From NCBI RefSeq assembly GCF_001937195.1, contig NZ_MSDO01000025.1, positions 92,485 to 156,484 of the forward strand: a stretch of 64,000 nt of DNA, given 5' to 3'. The DNA is from Salinicola socius. Its GTDB lineage: Bacteria > Pseudomonadota > Gammaproteobacteria > Pseudomonadales > Halomonadaceae. The position numbers and the translations under genes are program-made. The notes beneath the pieces were generated by a model that made no database searches, was not told the origin of the DNA, and saw nothing but the letters and a program-made list of their open reading frames with translations. Positions 55,958 through 64,000 of the stretch are shown piece by piece. Every line of letters starts with the position of its first letter. Position 1 is the first letter of the stretch.

Positions 55958-57361
55958 TTAGCGTTCACGCATCGCCCCCTGCTGTGCACGAAGTATCGGT
56001 TTCAGCAGGTATTGCAGGATGGTCTGTTCACCGGTGATCACATCTACCGTCGCCTGCATCCCGGGAATGATCGCCAGGTCATCGACGTTTTTCCCCAGGT
56101 GATTGCTGTCGGTACGCACAGTCACCTCGTAATAGGTATTGCCCTTGTCGTCTTCTTCGGTATCCGGGCTGATTCGCATGACCTGTCCTTTCATGCCCCC
56201 GTAGATGGTGAAGTCATAGGCGGAAAACTTCACCGTCGCCGGCTGTCCCACGCGAATGAAGCCGACGTCTCGCGGCGAAATCCTCGCCTCGACCAGTAGC
56301 TGCTCCTCGATCGGCACGATCTCCATCAGACTCGCGCCGGGTTCGATCACACCACCGATGGTATTGACGTTGATCGACTGCACGCTGCCCCGAACCGGAG
56401 AAACAATCAGCGTCCGGTCGACACGATCCTGCAGGCTGACCCGCCCCTGCTGGAGGCTGTCCAGCTTGTTGCGCGCTTCGGTCAGCGCATCGGCGCTGCG
56501 CGAACGGAACTGCGCGGCGACGTCGCGACGCTTGCTGATCGCCTCCTCCAGTTCCGACTGCTTGGAAGGGATCGACAGTTGGGCGGATTCCAGATCGCCA
56601 CGCTGATCATTGACCTCGCGCTGCAGATTGAGCAGGTCGACCTGCGAGACGATGCCCTCTTTCACCAGCGGCGCGGTAATCCCGAGCTGCTGCCGAGAGA
56701 GCTGGTAGCTGCGCGACAACGAACCGACCCGCGCCCGGATCTCCTCAAGCTCTTGCTGGCGCTGCTGAATCTGGGCCGCGGCCTGGTCGAGCTGCGACTG
56801 CAGACCATTGATGCGTGCGCTGTAGGCACTCGCCGCCGCGGTGTAGATATCCTGATTGGTCGTCTGGAATTCATCACTGAGCGGGATCGGCTGACGGCTG
56901 ATCGCGACCTGATCGCGCCACGCCGCGGCATCGGGATTGACCTCGACGGAGGAGAGTTCGGCCTGATACTGCGCCACCGTGGCCTGCAGCCCGGCCAGCG
57001 TGGAGTTACGCTCGGCCAGGTCGGAAGTCGCTCGGGTCGGATCGATGCGTGCCAGCGGCTGACCGGCATCGACCACATCGCCTTCGTCGACGTAGAGCTC
57101 CCGCACGATGCCGCCCTCCAGGTTCTGGATCGTCTGCAGACGGGAGGAGGGAACGACTTGCCCCGTGCCACGGGTCACGACCTCGATGCTGGAAAGCCCG
57201 GCCCAGATCAGAAAGGCGATGAAGGCGGCCAGCAGGATCCAGATGATGATGCGCGAGCGCCAAGGCGTCGCCAACAGGGTAGCGGCACTGGCGTCGTCGG
57301 CCAGTTCCAGTTCGCGCGCGCTGGGCCGCGGCCACTTGACGACGTTATCCGCGCTGGCCAT
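55958..57361 (-). CDS. lapC: LapC, HlyD-family membrane fusion protein
   Basis: 467-residue type I secretion adaptor. A single membrane helix covers about residues 37 to 55 (RIIIWILLAAFIAFLIWAG). A lipoyl half motif reads QNLEGGIVRELYVDEGDVV, followed by a long coiled-coil region (about 130 to 300) and a C-terminal barrel with PVRGSVQSINVNTIGGVI and the HlyD end VITGEQTILQYLLKPI. Start at 57361: AGGAGG seven bases upstream. It overlaps lapB by 17 bases. Confidence 0.94.
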   Translation of the reverse strand: MASADNVVKWPRPSARELELADDASAATLLATPWRSRIIIWILLAAFIAFLIWAGLSSIEVVTRGTGQVVPSSRLQTIQNLEGGIVRELYVDEGDVVDAGQPLARIDPTRATSDLAERNSTLAGLQATVAQYQAELSSVEVNPDAAAWRDQVAISRQPIPLSDEFQTTNQDIYTAAASAYSARINGLQSQLDQAAAQIQQRQQELEEIRARVGSLSRSYQLSRQQLGITAPLVKEGIVSQVDLLNLQREVNDQRGDLESAQLSIPSKQSELEEAISKRRDVAAQFRSRSADALTEARNKLDSLQQGRVSLQDRVDRTLIVSPVRGSVQSINVNTIGGVIEPGASLMEIVPIEEQLLVEARISPRDVGFIRVGQPATVKFSAYDFTIYGGMKGQVMRISPDTEEDDKGNTYYEVTVRTDSNHLGKNVDDLAIIPGMQATVDVITGEQTILQYLLKPILRAQQGAMRER

Positions 57362-59573
57362 GCCGCACCTCCTGCTGGTTGCCGCCCGGGGCTGCGTCAG
57401 GTATCGAGTCGGCACTCGGCGGCGCCTGTACGCGGCCTTCGTTGAGCGCCTTGAGCACCGTCGGCTTGGGCCCATCGGCGATCAGCCGACCGGAGTCGAG
57501 GACGATGATCCGGTCCGCCACGTCGAGCATCGAACTCTTGTGCGTCACCAGCACCAGTGTCTGGCTGCGTGGCAGGTCGCGCAGCGTGCGTCGCAGCATC
57601 GCTTCGGCACGGTTGTCCATGTGCGAGCCCGGCTCATCCAGCAGCAACAGAGAAGGGTTGGTCAGGATCGCTCGTGCCAGCATCACAGCCTGACGCTGGC
57701 CGCTGGAGAGCAGCCGGCCACCCTCGCCGATCTGACGATCGAGACCATCGGGATCGCGTCGGGTGAATTCGCTCACTCCGGCGATGTCCGCCGCCCGCTG
57801 CACCGACTCGTCGCTGGCGTAGGGTTGGCCGAGAATGATGTTGTCGCGAATCGAGCCGAAGAACAGCGCGCTATCCTGCCCGGCGAAGCCGATATGACGA
57901 CGCACGTCGGCGGGATGAATCTGATTGATATCGAGACCGTCGATGCGCACGCTTCCCGCCGTCGAGCGGTAGAGTCCGCTCATCAACCGCTCGACCGTAC
58001 TCTTGCCCGCCCCCATGCGGCCGATGATCGCGACACGTTCACCCGGCTCGATGGTGAACGAGACATCGGTCAACACTTCCGCTGACTGTTCGCCGTAACG
58101 GAAGCCGACGTGGTCGAACTCGATGCGCATGTTGAGTTTGTCGCGATGAACGTAGTTCTTGGCCTCGTCGACCTCGTCCGGCAGATGCATGATGTGGTCG
58201 ATCGCCGCCATGGCGCTGCGGGTCTGGCCGAAGCGCGTGATCAGCAGCGCCATCTGCGCCAGCGGCTGCAGTGCACGTCCCGTCAGCATCACGGCCGCGA
58301 TCAAGCCGCCCATCGAAAGCTGGGCGTTGCCGATCAGATAGACCCCGAGCACCACCAGCGCTACCGTCGATATCTGGTTGACGGACATCGTGAGCGACGA
58401 CACCGAGGTCGACAGGTTGCGGCTTTTCACTCCCCATTTGGCGATCTCGCCGACGGCGCGCTCGTAGCGGCGCTGCGTCTCGCCCTGTGCATTGGCAAGC
58501 TTGATGCTTTCCAGTCCCGCCACGCTCTCGACAAGTCTTGCGTGCTTCTCGGTCGCCAGCCGCGAACCCAGCTCGATGGAGCGCTTGAGCGGCCATTGAA
58601 TGATGATGCTGTAGCCGATGAGGATGAGCAGCGCCACGATCGGCACCCAGACCAGCGGCCCGCCGACGATCCAGACCACGATCAGAAACAGAATCGCGAA
58701 CGGCAGATCGACCAGCGTGGTCATGGTCATCGAGGTGAAGAAATCGCGGACCGAATCGAACTCCTGCAAATGCTTGACGAAAGCACCCACCGAGACGGGG
58801 CGAGCTTCCATACGCAGGTTCATCACCTTGGCGAAGATCTTGGCCGACAGCAGCACCTCGGATTTCTTGCCGGCCGTATCCAGAAACCAGGAGCGCACCT
58901 GACGCATCAGCAGGTCGAAGCAGACGATGATCCCCATGCCGGTCGCCAGCACCCAGAGCGTATCGAAGGCCAGGTTCGGCACCACCTTGTCGTAGACATT
59001 CATGGTGAACAGCGGCGCTGCCAGCGCGAACAGGTTGATCAACAGCGAAGCGATCAGTACGTCTCGATAGATCGGCGTCGAAAGCTTGAGCGTCGACCAG
59101 AACCAGTGACCCTCGGCCAGCTTCACGGTTTCGGGAGCACGGTCATCGAAGCGGTGCTCTCGCCGGGCGTAGATCACCTGGCCGGTCGCCTGCTCGCACA
59201 GTGAGGCCATGTCGACGGTCTCGGTACCGTCTGCCTCGGGAATGTACACCGTCGCCTGCCGACGCTGTTCGTCGCGCGCCAGCATCACCACGGCACGCCG
59301 CCCGTGCAGGATCAGAATGCACGGCAGCAGGATATCGGCGACACGATCCGCCCGCTGACTCACCAGCTTGGCCGACAGTCCCGCCCGCTGGGCCGCCCGC
59401 GGCACCAAAGACAGCGTCAACCTGCCATCGTCGAGGGGCAGACCCGCACTGATGACATCGGCCGATCTCGGCGTGCCGTGGTGGCGGGAAAGAAACATCA
59501 ACGCGCCAAGAAGCGGGTCGATCTCCTTCTCTCCCACCGGGTCGGGTCGAAGCGGTGTCGGTTCTTCAGCCAA
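57345..59573 (-). CDS. lapB: LapB, type I secretion ABC transporter
   Basis: 742-residue ABC exporter of the RTX type. A C39-like N-terminal domain lacks the catalytic cysteine (DPLLGALMFLSRHHG). Six membrane helices lie at about 165 to 430. The ATPase domain has Walker A GRMGAGKST at about 518, signature LLSSGQRQAVMLA at about 618 and Walker B LLLLDEPGSHMD at about 641. The start is TTG at 59573, supported by AGGAGG eight bases upstream; no ATG exists nearby in frame. The adhesin gene stop is 38 bases upstream. Confidence 0.94.
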   Translation of the reverse strand: MAEEPTPLRPDPVGEKEIDPLLGALMFLSRHHGTPRSADVISAGLPLDDGRLTLSLVPRAAQRAGLSAKLVSQRADRVADILLPCILILHGRRAVVMLARDEQRRQATVYIPEADGTETVDMASLCEQATGQVIYARREHRFDDRAPETVKLAEGHWFWSTLKLSTPIYRDVLIASLLINLFALAAPLFTMNVYDKVVPNLAFDTLWVLATGMGIIVCFDLLMRQVRSWFLDTAGKKSEVLLSAKIFAKVMNLRMEARPVSVGAFVKHLQEFDSVRDFFTSMTMTTLVDLPFAILFLIVVWIVGGPLVWVPIVALLILIGYSIIIQWPLKRSIELGSRLATEKHARLVESVAGLESIKLANAQGETQRRYERAVGEIAKWGVKSRNLSTSVSSLTMSVNQISTVALVVLGVYLIGNAQLSMGGLIAAVMLTGRALQPLAQMALLITRFGQTRSAMAAIDHIMHLPDEVDEAKNYVHRDKLNMRIEFDHVGFRYGEQSAEVLTDVSFTIEPGERVAIIGRMGAGKSTVERLMSGLYRSTAGSVRIDGLDINQIHPADVRRHIGFAGQDSALFFGSIRDNIILGQPYASDESVQRAADIAGVSEFTRRDPDGLDRQIGEGGRLLSSGQRQAVMLARAILTNPSLLLLDEPGSHMDNRAEAMLRRTLRDLPRSQTLVLVTHKSSMLDVADRIIVLDSGRLIADGPKPTVLKALNEGRVQAPPSADSIPDAAPGGNQQEVRHGQRG

Positions 59574-59611
59574 ACCTGCGGCCTCCTGTCAGTCGATGTT
59601 CAGCCTTTGCC

Positions 59612-62600
59612 TTACCCATCGAGGTTCGTCTTGAGATTGCCGTTGTCCAGCAACGTCCTGATGATATCGGTATCCGAGTTGCCAAGCGTGGTCATATCGA
59701 CGTTGCCGAATTCGATCTTCTGCGTCACTGCGCCATCCGGGCCGTCGGTCTTGATCTGCAGCGTAGAACCATTGTTGCTGCCCGCCGTCGTGCCTTTCTC
59801 GAAATGCAGATACTGCGAAGCCAACGAGGCCAGTGCCGCATTGGAAAGACTACTCGAGCCGATGTCGAGCATGTCGGATAGATCGACCACATCGCCACCG
59901 GCACCGCTCTTGAAGTCGGTGACCCGATCGATGGCCGGTGTCGCCGAGGAGCCCTGATCGCCGCGCATCCAGGCAAAGGTATCGCTGCCGTCGCCGCCGG
60001 TCAGAATATCGTTGCCCTTTCCACCTTCGAGACGGTCGGCGCCAGCGCCGCCGTCGAGGGTATCGTTACCCACGCCACCGAACAGGCGATCACGACCGGC
60101 ACCGCCACTGAGCGTATCGTTGCCCTCGCCGCCCCGCAGGATGTCGTCGCCCTCTCCGCCGGTGAGAATGTCATTTCCTTTTCCACCGATCAGGACATCG
60201 TCGCCCTTGCCACCGCTGATCACTGTCGCACTGTTGTTGGCCACCAGCGTATCGTCGCTGTCGGTACCTGTCAGCGACTGACCGCGCTGATAGTCGACGG
60301 TCACCGACGCGGTATCGGTGCCCCCCTGGCTGTCGGTGAGAGTGTAGCTGGAGGTCAGCGTTGGATTATTTGGATAACCAATCTGCATGGTGAGATCGTA
60401 GTTCTCGGCCCCCAGGCCAGGATTAAAGAGTGTTGCATTGGCATCCTGTACGTTTTGGACCGTGATGGTGTAGTTGCGATCAACACCACTGAGGTTTGTA
60501 AAAGTTCCGCCATCGGCAAGCGACGTATCGCTTCCGCCCTCTGCTCGATAAGAGAGTGCAACGCCTGCTGCTGCCGTAGTCGACAGTGTCATTGACTCGC
60601 CCGCACGCAGAGTCAACGTCATGGTATCGCGAGCATTCGACCCGAAAGAGGGGAACAACAGTCCCGTCGCACCCGCCAGATAGCCGCGAACGATCGTCGT
60701 GGCGACATTGGCGGGCTGATTCGCGATCGAAAAGCTGTTCCGATTGAGCGCAAAATTGTCGCTGTTGGTAAACGACTGCGTCTGCACGCTCGCCGCGGTG
60801 AAATCGGCCGTGCGATCCTTCCAGCCGGTGGTCAGTGTCAGCCCCGTCGCGGTGGCGGTTGTATCCGCCTTGATGACATCGTTGGCCAGCAGGACATCGG
60901 CCCCGATCGTAAGACTCGGGCTCATGATATTGGTGATGATGCGATCATCCATCGCGACCGTCACACCGCTCTTGACGTTGATGTTCATGACCCCGCTGGC
61001 CGTATCACCGTCGCTGTCACTCAGCGTATAGAGAATCGAATCGACACCGTAGCTGCCGGACTTGGCGGTATAGCGATAGCTACCATCGTCCATATCCATG
61101 ACCAGCTTGCTACCCAGCGCCGTGGTCACGCTCAGGGCATGCGTGCTGTTGTCGACACTGAAGACGGCCGTGCTCGAGGATGCGGTGACCGCACCGCTAC
61201 TTTTGTCGAAGGAGTAGGTAACGCCATCGATCACCAGGCTCTTGATGTAACCACCGTCCCCACCAAACGAGGAGAGACCATGCGCGCTGCCACTGATCAC
61301 CCCATCCTGCAGCAACGGCATTTCCACCGTACCGCTGACTACGCTAGCCAGCGTATCCAGGTTGGTGACCACTACCGCGTCGATATTTACTCCGCCCCGC
61401 CCGTCGTACGCCACGGGATCGAGATACGTCTGCTTGGCGTCCCCGCCGATCCCAAGAGCCAGCGAGTCGATGGCATTCTTGCTGAGAAACGCTTTCCAGG
61501 CGGACTCTTCTGAGCTGCTGATTCCGTCCCCCAACTCCGTTTCGGTGGAAGTGCCGGAATTGCCGTAAAAGTATCCGTACCGGTCGTAATAACCAGCGGA
61601 CGGATTGTCGCTCGAGAGTGTCGGCGCCCCGTCGGAAAAGAAGTACGACACGTTCTGCACGTCACCTGTCAGCTTACCACCGGTATTCCACGCCATTTGC
61701 GCGTTGCTCAACGCATAGTCGTAGTTGGTGCCTCCGCTCGTCGTGAGCGCGTCCACCACTTTTAGCGCGTCAGGCACCGTCAGCCAGCTGTACTTGGGCG
61801 ACGTGTCCAGTTGGTCCGAGAACGTCGCGAGTGCCACTTTGACGTTCCCGATATCGTCATAGCGGGTCAGCATTTCCTTGATCGATTGCTGAAGCACTTG
61901 CAGCCGGGTCTGTTCGACCCCGCCAACCGTGACTTTCTCGCTCATGCTGGCAGACGTATCCACCACCAGCAGTACGTTAGTGCTGACGGCGCCTTGGACC
62001 AGGCTCAACGACTGAGATTTCGCCACCGGCGAATCATCCTCTACGGTCACGCCGATCGAGCTGTTGGCCGTCACGCGGCCATCGCTGACCTTCACACCGA
62101 GATTGAAACTCAGCGTGTCCTCGCCCGCTTTCGGATGATCGACACCCGCTTTCAGCGTTATCTGATACTGGCCATTGGCATCGATCGTCGCGCGGACGAT
62201 CTCCTTGCCACCGGCAGAGCCGATCAAGGTACCGCTGTCGCTACCGCTCCAGGTGATCGCGACGCCACCCGAGGTCAACGCCGTGGTCGGCGCCGTCAAC
62301 GCATAGGTGAGAGTATCGCTATCGGCATCCGTCGCAACGACTCTGCCTGTAGTGACGGCGGAGTCCGTGGTATCCGATGTTCCGGCAGTGTCCGGCACAC
62401 CGCCTGGCAGCCCGTCCTCGGAAACCGTCGCAGCGTTACTCTGGCCAACGATGACGGGCGCGTCGTTTACCGGATAGATAGTGACGGGAATCGTTACGCT
62501 GGTAGTCGACGTATCGCGGTTGCTGCTCTCGGTTGATGTGACCGAGGCGACGAGATTGAACGACCCGTTATAGTCGGCGATCGGCTTGACCGTCAGCGTG

Positions 62601-64000
62601 TTGAGGTTCCAGCCACCGAGGTCGACACTGGTCTTGCCGCTGGTGGCGACGAACGTATTGGTGCCATCACTGATCGTGGCACCAACAGGAATGCCACTCA
62701 GGCGCACGCTGCCAAGCGTCTCGGAGCCATCGATATCGGTCAGCGCTGCCGCGATCTTCGACAGATGAACGACGCTATCCTCGTCGCCCTGGTTCATGGC
62801 GTAGAGCTGATAGTAGCCATTGCCCTTTCCATCGGAGCCCAACAGCCCTGAATGGTTGACGTTGGCCGTATCCAGCGCACTGACATCCTGCATCAGCACG
62901 TAGTTGCTCGCGTTTAGCGGGACCGACGCGCCACCGTTGACGCCGACATTGAGCGAGTAGCTGCCGGCCCCCGCCTGGTTGTGGTGGTAGAGATCCAGCG
63001 TGTAGTAACCGCTTACCGTCGGCTTGTAACTGCCGGAATAGTTGCCGGAACTGCCACCCCACGTCCCCTGTCCGACCACGTTTCCGCCGATCAGCACGCG
63101 GATACTGTCATCGCCAGTGCCGTTGAAGGCATAGGTTTTCCCAGCTTCCAGATAGATTAGTCCCGACAGATGCGTCCCAGTGCCAACGGCCACATTGGTA
63201 TTGGCCGCAGCCGTGACATTGCCACTGCTGGCGGGTGTACCGGCGCGATCGATCGCGGCCTGCATGGCGGCCGGGTCGGCGCCATTGCCGTTGGTCCCGA
63301 GCGTCGTGATGGAGAAGGTGTCGCGCGTTAAGCCAGCGCCAGCGGCAGTGTTACTGCTCAGGGTGATCGATGGCGCATCGGCGACCGCGGTGACATTGAT
63401 CGTTGCCGTCGCCGGAGTCGAATCTTTGGCGCCGCTGCTGTCGATCGCCGCGTACTGGAGCGTGGTCGTGCCAGCCCAATCTCCCGCCGGCTTGAAATAG
63501 ACCGTCGCGCCATTGCTGCTGGCGGAGATCGAGGCACCGGGCGTCAGCGCTTGAGTTCCCGCCGCGTCACGATAGAAGGTACCGTTGGCGCCAAGGCTCG
63601 AGATCTCGAAACTGCCAATGTTGCCGTCCACATCGGTTCCGGCAAGATTGACCGCGATCAGTGATGACGGATCCTCCCTGCCAGTGACACTCACATCCAG
63701 CGTCTCCGGCAGCTCATTGGTGCCGACGATCGTCACGGCGATCGTTTTCGTGGTGCCATCCAACGTGGAGACAGTGAAATTCTCGACCTTGGTTTCGCCA
63801 GCTTTCAGGTATTGCACCGCACTATTGGCAACGCTGTAACTCCAGTTACCCCCGGCGGTGATGGCAAGCGTTCCCAGGGTGCCGGCGGCGGCATTGGCGC
63901 TACCCGGCACGAAGCCACTCTGGCCATTATCCGCATCGGTCGCCGTCAACGCGCCGCTGGCGGTCAGGTTACCCGAGGTATTGACGTTGCTGTCTTCGGT
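59612..64000 (-). CDS. lapA: LapA-like giant RTX adhesin, C-terminal part; 5' end beyond window
   Basis: The last 1,462 residues of a giant secreted adhesin. In order from the window edge are a VCBS repeat (64.0 to 63.7 kb), a cadherin-like domain, a PA14-like lectin module (about 62.9 to 63.25 kb, with [20 protein letters not shown]), two more Ig-like domains, and a von Willebrand A domain with an intact MIDAS (DTSAS near residue 680, [15 protein letters not shown]). Further repeats follow, then nine RTX nonapeptides and a VCA0849-type C-terminal secretion signal. Directly upstream of lapB, it is the obvious cargo. The N-terminal retention module and LapG cleavage site lie outside. No stop or frameshift is seen. 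Confidence 0.93.
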   Translation of the reverse strand, partial: TEDSNVNTSGNLTASGALTATDADNGQSGFVPGSANAAAGTLGTLAITAGGNWSYSVANSAVQYLKAGETKVENFTVSTLDGTTKTIAVTIVGTNELPETLDVSVTGREDPSSLIAVNLAGTDVDGNIGSFEISSLGANGTFYRDAAGTQALTPGASISASSNGATVYFKPAGDWAGTTTLQYAAIDSSGAKDSTPATATINVTAVADAPSITLSSNTAAGAGLTRDTFSITTLGTNGNGADPAAMQAAIDRAGTPASSGNVTAAANTNVAVGTGTHLSGLIYLEAGKTYAFNGTGDDSIRVLIGGNVVGQGTWGGSSGNYSGSYKPTVSGYYTLDLYHHNQAGAGSYSLNVGVNGGASVPLNASNYVLMQDVSALDTANVNHSGLLGSDGKGNGYYQLYAMNQGDEDSVVHLSKIAAALTDIDGSETLGSVRLSGIPVGATISDGTNTFVATSGKTSVDLGGWNLNTLTVKPIADYNGSFNLVASVTSTESSNRDTSTTSVTIPVTIYPVNDAPVIVGQSNAATVSEDGLPGGVPDTAGTSDTTDSAVTTGRVVATDADSDTLTYALTAPTTALTSGGVAITWSGSDSGTLIGSAGGKEIVRATIDANGQYQITLKAGVDHPKAGEDTLSFNLGVKVSDGRVTANSSIGVTVEDDSPVAKSQSLSLVQGAVSTNVLLVVDTSASMSEKVTVGGVEQTRLQVLQQSIKEMLTRYDDIGNVKVALATFSDQLDTSPKYSWLTVPDALKVVDALTTSGGTNYDYALSNAQMAWNTGGKLTGDVQNVSYFFSDGAPTLSSDNPSAGYYDRYGYFYGNSGTSTETELGDGISSSEESAWKAFLSKNAIDSLALGIGGDAKQTYLDPVAYDGRGGVNIDAVVVTNLDTLASVVSGTVEMPLLQDGVISGSAHGLSSFGGDGGYIKSLVIDGVTYSFDKSSGAVTASSSTAVFSVDNSTHALSVTTALGSKLVMDMDDGSYRYTAKSGSYGVDSILYTLSDSDGDTASGVMNINVKSGVTVAMDDRIITNIMSPSLTIGADVLLANDVIKADTTATATGLTLTTGWKDRTADFTAASVQTQSFTNSDNFALNRNSFSIANQPANVATTIVRGYLAGATGLLFPSFGSNARDTMTLTLRAGESMTLSTTAAAGVALSYRAEGGSDTSLADGGTFTNLSGVDRNYTITVQNVQDANATLFNPGLGAENYDLTMQIGYPNNPTLTSSYTLTDSQGGTDTASVTVDYQRGQSLTGTDSDDTLVANNSATVISGGKGDDVLIGGKGNDILTGGEGDDILRGGEGNDTLSGGAGRDRLFGGVGNDTLDGGAGADRLEGGKGNDILTGGDGSDTFAWMRGDQGSSATPAIDRVTDFKSGAGGDVVDLSDMLDIGSSSLSNAALASLASQYLHFEKGTTAGSNNGSTLQIKTDGPDGAVTQKIEFGNVDMTTLGNSDTDIIRTLLDNGNLKTNLDG
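59972..60214 (-). repeat. Nine RTX calcium-binding nonapeptide repeats
   Basis: 243 bases encode exactly nine units of the GGxGxDxLx type, such as [18 protein letters not shown] and GGAGRDRLF. They fold on binding Ca2+ outside the cell and precede the C-terminal secretion signal. Confidence 0.97.

Noticed and set aside
59972..60214. Regular repeats that could be taken for a CRISPR or satellite array
   Set aside because: The period is 27 bases and in frame, coding for RTX nonapeptides; there are no spacers.

Overview
This is a 64 kb stretch of GC-rich, densely packed chromosome from a gammaproteobacterium. The organism is most likely a halophile of the Halomonadaceae type (Halomonas, Chromohalobacter, Salinicola or Kushneria). 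That is an inference from the gene content: the ftsB-ispD-ispF-truD-surE-pcm-(DUF368)-nlpD-rpoS order, LpxL enzymes, NlpD and TolC, ZntB, and the complete Lap adhesin system. I see no rRNA, tRNA, CRISPR array, prophage or insertion sequence. No gene is obviously broken. The window cuts two genes: the ybbP permease at the left edge and the giant adhesin at the right edge.

Left part (1 to 27.8 kb): mostly housekeeping. The ybbAP exporter and tesA are divergent. They are followed by zntB, a thioredoxin-fold SelW-like protein, an MFS protein, a stand-alone short LOV blue-light receptor, ettA, an LpxL acyltransferase, alr, a TolC protein and rpoS. A long leftward gene run follows, reading ftsB, ispD, ispF, truD, surE, pcm, a DUF368 (PopT-type) membrane protein and nlpD. 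Most of its junctions overlap, which suggests one transcript. Two Nudix hydrolases, a 2OG-Fe(II) dioxygenase and two divergent MFS transporters complete this part.

Middle (26.9 to 41.3 kb): accessory metabolism. A LysR regulator faces abgT-abgA-abgB, for uptake and cleavage of p-aminobenzoyl-glutamate or related amides. Next is a complete six-gene ebo set. eboD-eboE-eboC run forward, eboF is reversed after a strong terminator, and eboA-eboB run forward again. Together they encode a sugar-phosphate cyclase, a TIM-barrel protein, a UbiA prenyltransferase, a phosphodiesterase-like protein, EboA and a TatD-like hydrolase. The set is linked to secondary metabolism, but its product is not established. 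It is the most interesting block in the window. A small membrane protein and a second LpxL-like acyltransferase follow it.

Right part (41.3 to 64 kb): a pirin, a LysR/glyoxalase pair, a ynfL/ynfM-like regulator and transporter pair, thiC behind a TPP riboswitch, a dicarboxylate/glutamate symporter, CsbD, a parvulin, a glutaredoxin and an EF-hand lipoprotein. The last 12 kb is a contiguous c-di-GMP-controlled biofilm adhesion locus, all read leftwards. A LapA-like RTX adhesin is exported by LapB, LapC and LapE. By family knowledge it is kept on the surface while LapD, bound to c-di-GMP, holds the protease LapG inactive.

Coordinates follow the reading frames. Starts were moved to the codon best supported by a ribosome binding site or by family length where the longest frame looked too long. 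All functions are read from motifs and remembered family patterns; no database search was possible.
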